Made by a program: the position numbers and the translations under genes
DNA from: SURF-32 sp964648365
GTDB lineage: Bacteria; Planctomycetota; Phycisphaerae; UBA1845
Assembly (NCBI GenBank): GCA_964648365.1
Contig: CAZYLK010000081.1
Location: 1 to 25,345 of the forward strand
DNA: 25,345 bases
Reading direction: 5' to 3'
Shown here: positions 14,740-20,453 of the stretch, piece by piece
Numbering within the stretch: the first letter of the stretch is position 1
Layout of the letters: each line of letters opens with the position of its first letter
The notes under the pieces: model-generated
The model's input: only the letters and a program-made list of their open reading frames with translations
The model's database searches: none
What the model was told of the DNA's origin: nothing

Positions 14740-14811
14740 TTACTCCCTTACTCCCTTGCTCCCTTGCTCCCTTGCTCCCTCACTCCCTTACTCCCTCACT
14801 CCCTCATTCCC
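14740..14811. repeat. Pyrimidine-rich octamer tandem array, nine units
   Basis: Nine consecutive 8-nt units fit TYRYTCCC: TTACTCCC twice, TTGCTCCC three times, TCACTCCC, TTACTCCC, TCACTCCC and TCATTCCC. It lies 10-15 nt after the purine-rich array, so the region switches from purine-rich to pyrimidine-rich on one strand and could fold back imperfectly. It sits between converging genes (phosphatase and methyltransferase). Confidence 0.75.
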
Positions 14812-14843
14812 CGGAGTAAACGCCCTCTCTCCGAATCGCCATT

Positions 14844-15605
14844 TCACCGTTTCCTTGCAATGTAGAAGCTGTAGCCGTAGCAGGCATGGTACTGCTCATA
14901 GAGGGCGATTTCGTGTTGTTCCGCTTCTACGATGGTTCTGGCGGCGTCGCTTTGGGCATGCCGGTCGAGGAAGTCGTCAAAGCGGGCCTGCATCGGGCGA
15001 TAGTAGTTTTCAAGCCAGCAGGACGCGGGCAGCACGAAGTACGCTTCGGGGCGATAGCCATGCCGCTCCAGCATCCGCAGCTTCGCCGAGGCGACGTCGA
15101 TTTCCGGATACACCCGCTCCCAGTGCGTCTGAAGTTCGGGCGGCCTCTTGGCAGTCAGCCACGTTATTTCGGATACGACAAGCACTCCGTCCGGCTTCAG
15201 GAATCGGCGCCAGGCTCAGATTCCTGCCTCAAAGCCGATGTTGTAGATCGCCCCCTCGGACCAGATCACGTCCAATTGCCCGTTCGCAAAGGGCAGCGCG
15301 TCCATCGAACCCTTCACCGCGTTAATCCTGTTCGCCACCCCATGTTCGTCCGCTCGGGATTGAAGCTCGTTGAGGAACTCGGCCAGGAAGTCCACGGCGA
15401 TGATGTCCGCCTTCAACTCCTTCGCCAGGACCAGGGTCGACGCGCCCGTGCCGCAGCCGATGTCCGCAATGTTCAAGCGGCGCGACGGGTCAAGCCCGGC
15501 CAGTTCCATCGCCCGTCTCGTTTCAGTCTCACCGCCCGGTCCTTGCCGCATTGCAGGGCGGTGGAGGTCTATGAGGAGTCGGTAATCCGGTGACGGCTCG
15601 GACAT
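14844..15605 (-). pseudogene. Class I SAM-dependent methyltransferase interrupted by an in-frame TGA
   Basis: Read from the ATG at 15605, the frame encodes MSEPSPDYRLLIDLHRP..., the SAM-binding motif IADIGCGTGASTLVLAKEL (near 47-65), VDFLAEFLNEL and PFANGQLDVIWSEGAIYNIGFEAGI. It meets TGA at 15218-15216, then continues in the same frame with AWRRFLKPDGVLVVSEITWL...FYIARKR to a stop at 14844. Both halves belong to one methyltransferase of about 253 residues, so a single codon separates it from an intact gene. An arginine codon CGA changed to TGA by one transition is the simplest cause, since family members usually have a basic or small residue there. It lies 7 nt after the alcohol dehydrogenase gene in the same direction. 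Sequencing error, recent inactivation or readthrough are all possible. Confidence 0.75.
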
Positions 15606-15612
15606 GGTTCGC

Positions 15613-16569
15613 TTACCGCTGCATTCGGAGCAGGATCTTGAGCGTGCCCGGCTGGTCTGCATGGGCAATGGCTTCGAGGCCGCGGCTGAGCGGATATTCG
15701 GCCGAAATCAGCGGGTCGATCTGCACATCGCCGCGCGCCAGGGCCTGGATCGCCTCGTGAAAGGGGCCGCAGCGACTGCCGATCAGCGTGACCTCGTCGA
15801 TGACGAGCGGCGCGAGGTTGGCCGCGCCCGCGCCGGCGTGCGTCGTCTTGAGTACGATCGTGCCCCGCGGTCGCACGAGCCTCATGGCCAGTTCGATCCC
15901 CTTCGGAGAACCGGTGCAGTCGACGACCACGTCGCGGTCGTGCCCGCCCGTCAGATCCCCCGGCCGGGCCGACTGAATCCGCAGCTTGTCGGCCGTCTCC
16001 AGCGTTGCGGGGTTCCTGCCGATCACGTCGATCTCGCAGTCCGCCTGTGACAGCACCTGCGCGACGAGCAGCCCGAGCTTGCCGGTGCCGAGCACGGTGA
16101 CGCGCGTGCGGGCGTCGATGCGACACTGTTGCAGCACTTGAAACGCGGCCGCGACCGGTTCGATGAAAACCGCCTGCTCGTCGCTGATCGTTGCGGGAAT
16201 CTCGTGAAGGTTGCGTTCGGGGACGGCCACGTACTCGGCGAAGCAGCCGTCGCGCCCCAGGATTCCCATGACGGTCCGGTTGCGGCAGTGGTTGGCCAGG
16301 CCCGACTGGCACAGGTCGCAGCGCCCGCAGACGCAGTTGATCTCGCTGACGACGCGCCGGCCGCGCCAGCGCGGCGAGCCGCGCTCGACCACACCCACCA
16401 TCTCGTGTCCGGGCACACCGGCAAAGCCCATGTAGCCACGAAATATGTGCAGATCGGTCGAGCAGATGCCCGCATACGCCACGCGAACCAGGCACTCGCC
16501 GGACGCCGGCTGGGGATCCGCGTGGTCCGGTTTCAGGTCGATCTGCTTGTCGAAGTGTATGGCCAGCAT
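15613..16569 (-). CDS. Zinc-containing medium-chain alcohol/polyol dehydrogenase-like oxidoreductase
   Basis: A 318-residue MDR-family enzyme of the threonine/sorbitol dehydrogenase type. Catalytic zinc ligands are C36 (GICSTD) and H55-E56 (PGHEMVG). The structural zinc lobe has C81, C84, C87 and C95 in CGRCDLCQSGLANHC. The Rossmann nucleotide site is TVLGTGKLGLLVAQ (158-171). It probably oxidises a secondary alcohol or amino alcohol with NAD(P)+ in the cytoplasm; the substrate is not readable. The ATG at 16569 (MLAIHFDKQIDL) is chosen over one at 16611 because homology starts there. It is followed after 7 nt by the methyltransferase, indicating one transcript. It is slightly shorter than the 340-350 residues of typical members. 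Confidence 0.83.
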   Translation of the reverse strand: MLAIHFDKQIDLKPDHADPQPASGECLVRVAYAGICSTDLHIFRGYMGFAGVPGHEMVGVVERGSPRWRGRRVVSEINCVCGRCDLCQSGLANHCRNRTVMGILGRDGCFAEYVAVPERNLHEIPATISDEQAVFIEPVAAAFQVLQQCRIDARTRVTVLGTGKLGLLVAQVLSQADCEIDVIGRNPATLETADKLRIQSARPGDLTGGHDRDVVVDCTGSPKGIELAMRLVRPRGTIVLKTTHAGAGAANLAPLVIDEVTLIGSRCGPFHEAIQALARGDVQIDPLISAEYPLSRGLEAIAHADQPGTLKILLRMQR

Positions 16570-16680
16570 GAGGAACCAGGAAAGGTCAGACGTCGAACGA
16601 AGGACTCCCAATGATCGTCGTGAACCCGGAAGATGGCACCCGACGTGGGGCGGCGCCTCTACGGCCGCGCTGCGCCGGTG

Positions 16681-17193
16681 TCACTCGCCGATCGTGATGA
16701 TCACGACTGGCGAAACCAGCCCCGAGTCTCCATTTTCCAGGATCGCGCGGCACGAAAACTGCATCGACGTATTCAGGTCCGACTCGCTGACGACAAAGCT
16801 GGCGGTGCCGCGCGCCTCGTCAATCGTGAGGCGATCGACCCGACCCAGGAATTCAAAACGATCGACTGCCGGTGGGTCGAGATCCACGACGCGGCAGGTC
16901 AGTGTGACCAGTTCGTTCAATCCTGGCGTCGGGTTGCTTACCGCGAGGCTGCTGCGCACGAGCGGCGCCGTGTTGTCGTTGTCCGGACTCTGGTTGTCGT
17001 TGTTGTTGCCGGTGCCGCCCTCGTTGTCGTTGACAGGCGCGTTGTCGTTCGCGTCGTTGCGGGCCGGCGGATCGCCGCCTGCGACGCAGCCCTTGAGCGG
17101 CAGCAACGCCGCCGCCACGACCAGGCAGCCGAGCACGATCCGGCCGGCGATGTGCATGTGGCATACACCCTGAAACAAGCGAGTTCTGCGCAT
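16681..17193 (-). CDS. Lipoprotein with Asp/Asn-rich linker and a beta-sandwich-like domain
   Basis: A 170-residue protein. A strong Shine-Dalgarno (GGAGGAGG, 17207-17200) 7 nt before the ATG at 17193 decides the start. The signal segment AGRIVLGCLVVAAALLPLKGC ends at a lipobox-like cysteine, C36. Residues 44-75 are a low-complexity linker of Asn, Asp and Gly (NDANDNAPVNDNEG, then NNNDNQSPDNDN), a linker style I associate with planctomycete surface lipoproteins. Residues 78-170 have an Ig-like strand pattern (SLAVSNPTPGLNELVTLTCRVVD, MQFSCRAILENGDSGLVSPVVIITI) with two cysteines about 50 apart that could form a disulphide. Function unknown; likely a surface adhesion or binding module. Confidence 0.7.
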   Translation of the reverse strand: MRRTRLFQGVCHMHIAGRIVLGCLVVAAALLPLKGCVAGGDPPARNDANDNAPVNDNEGGTGNNNDNQSPDNDNTAPLVRSSLAVSNPTPGLNELVTLTCRVVDLDPPAVDRFEFLGRVDRLTIDEARGTASFVVSESDLNTSMQFSCRAILENGDSGLVSPVVIITIGE

Positions 17194-17219
17194 CGGGAAC
17201 CTCCTCCCTCGACGATCGC

Positions 17220-17930
17220 TCAGAGCAGGTCGCCGAGCGACGCCACCGGCGTCACGTCGACCGGATCGCGACCCTTGTGAAAGATGCGGGCCGGGGCGCA
17301 GTGCAACGTGACGTCATCGTCGCTGACGCACAGGATGCCGCCCTCCCACAGCCCGATGACCGGCCGGTCGTTCATCTCGTGATATTCGCGAATCCGATCG
17401 TCGCGGGTCTCCCCGAAGTGCGGCGTCGATTTCTGCCCGTCGTGCACGTGGACCTGTCCGAAGAAGTAGTGCGGGTTGATCTGAAACGTCACCAGGCCCA
17501 GCGTGTCGAAGGTGGGAGGCGTGACGATGGGCATGTCGTTCGTCGTCATCAGCGTCGGGCAGGCGACGTTGGTTCCGGCGCTGATTCCCAGGAACGGAAT
17601 GCCGGCCCGCACACGCTCTCGGATGACATCAACCAGGCCGTACCGGTAGAGGTCCGTGACCAGCCGAAACGTGTTTCCCCCGCCGACGAAAATCGCCGGC
17701 GCTTCCTTCACCGCGCGCACCGGATCGTCATGTCGGTGGATTCCATCGAGGGTGTATCCGGCGTGAATGCCGCGCTGCGTCATCATGCCGACGTACCCAT
17801 CATGGTCCGCCAGGGCGTACGGGATGAAGAGCAGTCGGTCGACGTCGCCGAAGTGAGCCTGCATGTGCTCCGCCAGGTTCGCGATCCGCTCTTCGGTTCT
17901 GAAGCCGCCGCTGCCGAGCAGGAGTCTCAT
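17220..17930 (-). CDS. pepE: Peptidase E (alpha-aspartyl dipeptidase, S51 family)
   Basis: A 236-residue cytoplasmic enzyme that hydrolyses dipeptides beginning with aspartate. It has GGGNTFRLV (83-91) followed by the nucleophile elbow GISAGTNVA with S117, then FQINPHYF with H154 and GLWEGGIL with E196, which match the S51 catalytic block order (Ser, His, Glu/Asp). The length agrees with the 229 residues of enterobacterial PepE. The ATG at 17930 has AAAGGAGT upstream at about 9 nt. It is separated by 26 nt from the downstream lipoprotein gene on the same strand, so they may share a transcript. A cyanophycinase-like relative of the same family is the alternative, but the length and PH box favour PepE. 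Confidence 0.85.
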   Translation of the reverse strand: MRLLLGSGGFRTEERIANLAEHMQAHFGDVDRLLFIPYALADHDGYVGMMTQRGIHAGYTLDGIHRHDDPVRAVKEAPAIFVGGGNTFRLVTDLYRYGLVDVIRERVRAGIPFLGISAGTNVACPTLMTTNDMPIVTPPTFDTLGLVTFQINPHYFFGQVHVHDGQKSTPHFGETRDDRIREYHEMNDRPVIGLWEGGILCVSDDDVTLHCAPARIFHKGRDPVDVTPVASLGDLL

Positions 17931-18270
17931 CTGCCGTCACTCCTTTCACACCCATTCCGCGCTTCGCAATCGGTCGGCCGGGCGCCCGACGCCCGGCTCC
18001 GCGACCGGGCCGCCCGGTCAGAACCGACCCCAGGACTATCGCACCGGACGCCGCCCTGAGCAACCGGACCTGGGCCGACATGCCGCAGACCGCGCACCGC
18101 CGTCCTGGGGCGGCAGGTTGACGCGGTTCGTCCACAGGGCGCGGCCCGGCGACCAATGAGCTGCACGCTCCACCCGCCGTTCCAGCCATTTCGCTGGTGC
18201 CGGCATGTGTGATGCGTTTGGCTCATCCCGCCGGTCCGTTATAATCGGGGGCGGCAACGGCAAAGACGCG
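17931..18270. other. Divergent intergenic region between pepE and the Uma2 gene, with hairpins
   Basis: About 340 nt without a credible gene. GCCGGGCG / CGCCCGGC (17977-17984 and 17990-17997) and GACCGGG / CCCGGTC (18003-18009 and 18013-18019) are adjacent perfect hairpins just upstream of pepE, in what would be its leader. A good promoter for the plus-strand Uma2 gene occupies 18218-18245. Confidence 0.5.
18218..18245 (+). promoter_or_regulatory. Sigma-70-like promoter of the Uma2-type gene
   Basis: TTGGCT (18218-18223) and a perfect TATAAT (18240-18245) are separated by 16 nt. Transcription would start near 18252, leaving about 19 nt before the ATG at 18271, which has no obvious Shine-Dalgarno sequence. 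Confidence 0.6.
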
Positions 18271-18828
18271 ATGGCCACGGCAACGACGACACGACTGACC
18301 GCTGATGAGTTCGTGACGCAATTCGCAGAGGTCGCATTCTGCGAGCTTGAGCGCGGGCAAGTGGTCCGCTTAACCGTCGGAGCATCGCGGCACAGCGCGA
18401 TCTGCTTCAAGGTTGCCTACGTGATAGGCAAATGGGCGGAGGCAGCCGGCGCGGGTCGAGTGCTGATCAACGAGACAGGGCTGATCACCTCACGCGACCC
18501 GGACACCGTCCGCGGACTCGACGTGGCCTACTACAGCTTCCAGCGCGTTCCCCGAGGCCAAGAGCCCGAACCGTTCGCCGAAGTGCCGCCCAACCTCGCC
18601 GTCGAGGTACTGGGCAAGGTGCAGGGCTGGAAAAAGATGACGGAGAAGGTCGGCGAGTACCTGCGTATCGGCGCCGACCGGGCCTGGATCGTCGATCCCA
18701 ACCACCGCACGCTGCACGTCTTCAGCCCCGATGCGCCGCCGCAGGCGTATGCGGAATCCGACACGCTCACCGACGACGCCGTCCTGCCGGGGTTTTCATG
18801 CAGGGTGGCGGATTTCTTCGCGACCTGA
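18271..18828 (+). CDS. Uma2 family (DUF820) restriction-endonuclease-fold protein
   Basis: A 185-residue soluble protein of the Uma2/DUF820 group, which has a PD-(D/E)XK nuclease fold. Recognisable blocks are RLTADEFV (8-15), TGLITSRDPDTVRGLDVAYYS with candidate D84, NLAVEVL with E112, and EKVGEYLRIGADRAWIVDPNHRTLHVF (125-151) with K126, the family's K-x3-Y-L...A-x-x-WIVDP pattern. Most copies have PDVA where this has LDVA, so the first acidic site is intact but its neighbour differs. A wider upstream ATG at 18205 is rejected because it lies before the promoter's -10 box. The family is widely expanded in cyanobacteria and planctomycetes and its role is not settled. It stands alone here, 141 nt before the tryptophanase. 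Confidence 0.8.
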   Translation: MATATTTRLTADEFVTQFAEVAFCELERGQVVRLTVGASRHSAICFKVAYVIGKWAEAAGAGRVLINETGLITSRDPDTVRGLDVAYYSFQRVPRGQEPEPFAEVPPNLAVEVLGKVQGWKKMTEKVGEYLRIGADRAWIVDPNHRTLHVFSPDAPPQAYAESDTLTDDAVLPGFSCRVADFFAT

Positions 18829-18900
18829 CGCGGCCGCGGGAAGTGCCCCCGGCCGCGGCCCTGGCCCTCTTCCCCCACTCCCTGGCTCCCTTCTTTCAAG

Positions 18901-18916
18901 TGGCACGCCCATTGCT
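18901..18916 (+). promoter_or_regulatory. Sigma-54 (RpoN) promoter of the tryptophanase gene
   Basis: TGGCACG-N4-TTGCT at 18901-18916 is an exact match to the -24/-12 consensus, with ten bases between the invariant GG (18902-18903) and GC (18914-18915). Transcription would start near 18927, about 43 nt before the ATG at 18970. Preceding bases 18857-18900 are mostly pyrimidine. No enhancer-binding activator gene is in the window. Confidence 0.75.
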
Positions 18917-18969
18917 TGTACAGCAGGCAGGCTCGCCGCATTGCCGGGCGGCCGCCGGAGCTGTGCGCC

Positions 18970-20325
18970 ATGAAGACGATTATCGAGCCATTCCGCATCA
19001 AGGTGGTCGAGCCGATCCGCATGACGACCCGGCAGGAACGGGAGATGTACCTCCAGCGGGCAGGCTTTAACGTTTTTCTGATCCCGGCGGAAAACGTCCT
19101 GATCGACCTGCTCACCGACAGCGGCACCGGCGCCATGAGTTCGCTGCAATGGGCGGGGATCATGCGCGGCGATGAGTCCTACGCCGGCGCCTCCAGCTTC
19201 TACCACTTCGAAGACCGCCTGCGCGACATCACCCGCTTCGACCACATCCTGCCCACGCACCAGGGCCGGGCCAGCGAGCGGATCCTGTTTGAGCTGATGG
19301 GCGGCAAGGGCAAGGTCGTCCCCAACAACAACCACTTCGACACGACGCGTGCCAACTGCGAGCACTCCGGCGCGGAAGCGGTCGACCTGGTCATCCAGGA
19401 AGGCCACGACCCCGATTCACAGCACCCCTTCAAGGGCAACATGGACGTGTTCAGGCTCGGCCGGCTGTTCGAAAGCGTCGGGCGCGAGCGCATTCCCATG
19501 GTGATGTGTACGGTGACCAACAACACCGGCGGCGGACAACCGGTCAGCATGGAGAATCTGCGCGCGATCAAGGCGGTCTGCGACCGCTTCGACGTGCCGT
19601 TTTTCCTGGATGCCTGCCGGTTCGCGGAAAACGCCTACTTCATCAAGATGCGCGAGCCGGAGTTCAAAAACCACGCCGTTATCGACATCGCCCGCGAGAT
19701 GTTTGCCCTGGCCGACGGCGCCACTATCAGCGCGAAGAAGGACGGCCTGGTCAATATCGGCGGCGTACTTCTGTTGCGCGACGAAGATCTGTACTGGAAC
19801 GCCCGCAACCTGCTGATCCTGACCGAGGGCTTCCCGACGTACGGCGGACTGGCGGGGCGCGATCAGGAGGCCATGGCGCAGGGTTTTGAGGAAGTGCTGC
19901 ACGAAGACTACCTCGAGTATCGCATCGCCAGCACGGCGTATCTGGGCCGGCGACTGGTGGAGGGCGGCGTGCCGATCATCAAGCCGCCCGGCGGACACGC
20001 GATCTACATCGTGGCGTCGCGGTTCTGTCCGCACATCCCGCCCGAGCAGTTCCCCGGGCAGGCGGTGGTGGTGGGGCTGTATCGTCAGGCGGGGATTCGA
20101 TCCGTCGAAATCGGCAGCCTCATGTTCGGCGGTAACGGGCATCACGCGGAGATGGAACTCGTGCGCCTGGCGATCCCGCGACGCGTCTACACGCAGAGCC
20201 ACATCGACTACGTGGTCGAGGCCATCCTCGAACTCTACGAGATGCGCCACACGCTCCGCGGCCTGCGCATCACGGAAGAGCCGCCGCAGTTGCGGCACTT
20301 CACGGCGCGGCTGCAAGAGATCTGA
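18970..20325 (+). CDS. tnaA: Tryptophanase (tryptophan indole-lyase), PLP beta-eliminating lyase
   Basis: A 451-residue cytoplasmic PLP enzyme that splits L-tryptophan to indole, pyruvate and ammonia. It aligns end to end with tryptophanase and tyrosine phenol-lyase: THQGRASE (96-103), PFKGN (153-157), NAYFIK (221-226), SAKKDGL with Schiff-base lysine K257, GFPTYGGLAGRD (287-298) and EPPQLRHFTARL (437-448). Numbering coincides with tyrosine phenol-lyase, whose T124 and R381 contact the phenol. Here they are D124 (HFDTTR) and I381 (SVEIGS), as in tryptophanase, so indole-lyase activity is favoured. The ATG at 18970 follows GGAG; an upstream in-frame ATG at 18916 overlaps the sigma-54 -12 element and is rejected. 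No tnaC-like leader peptide or tnaB permease is visible. Confidence 0.87.
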   Translation: MKTIIEPFRIKVVEPIRMTTRQEREMYLQRAGFNVFLIPAENVLIDLLTDSGTGAMSSLQWAGIMRGDESYAGASSFYHFEDRLRDITRFDHILPTHQGRASERILFELMGGKGKVVPNNNHFDTTRANCEHSGAEAVDLVIQEGHDPDSQHPFKGNMDVFRLGRLFESVGRERIPMVMCTVTNNTGGGQPVSMENLRAIKAVCDRFDVPFFLDACRFAENAYFIKMREPEFKNHAVIDIAREMFALADGATISAKKDGLVNIGGVLLLRDEDLYWNARNLLILTEGFPTYGGLAGRDQEAMAQGFEEVLHEDYLEYRIASTAYLGRRLVEGGVPIIKPPGGHAIYIVASRFCPHIPPEQFPGQAVVVGLYRQAGIRSVEIGSLMFGGNGHHAEMELVRLAIPRRVYTQSHIDYVVEAILELYEMRHTLRGLRITEEPPQLRHFTARLQEI

Positions 20326-20364
20326 CGAGGTTGCGCACAGCGGCACGGGGCTCGAAGAGGCAGA

Positions 20365-20382
20365 TTCGCCCGCGCGGGCGAA
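20365..20382. terminator. Perfect 18-bp palindrome between converging genes
   Basis: TTCGCCCG followed by CGCGGGCGAA is self-complementary over 18 nt and lies in the 128-nt gap between the converging tnaA and ygiQ genes. There is no T run on either side, so a bidirectional terminator role is only suggested by position. Confidence 0.35.
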
Positions 20383-20453
20383 GGCGTGGCTCAGGACAAC
20401 ATGTGCGAAGGACCGCCGGATCGTCCCCGCGCACCTGCCTCGCTATTGCGCGC

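Noticed and set aside
14624..14811. CRISPR array
   Set aside because: The repeats are only 8 nt long with no spacers, and no cas gene is nearby.
15216..15218. Selenocysteine reading of the in-frame TGA in the methyltransferase
   Set aside because: The position corresponds to a non-catalytic basic residue in family members, no SECIS-like hairpin was convincing downstream, and a single C-to-T change is simpler.
18829..18969. TnaC-like leader peptide before tryptophanase
   Set aside because: No short frame with Trp and a ribosome-binding site is present in the 141 nt; the region is explained by the pyrimidine tract and sigma-54 promoter.
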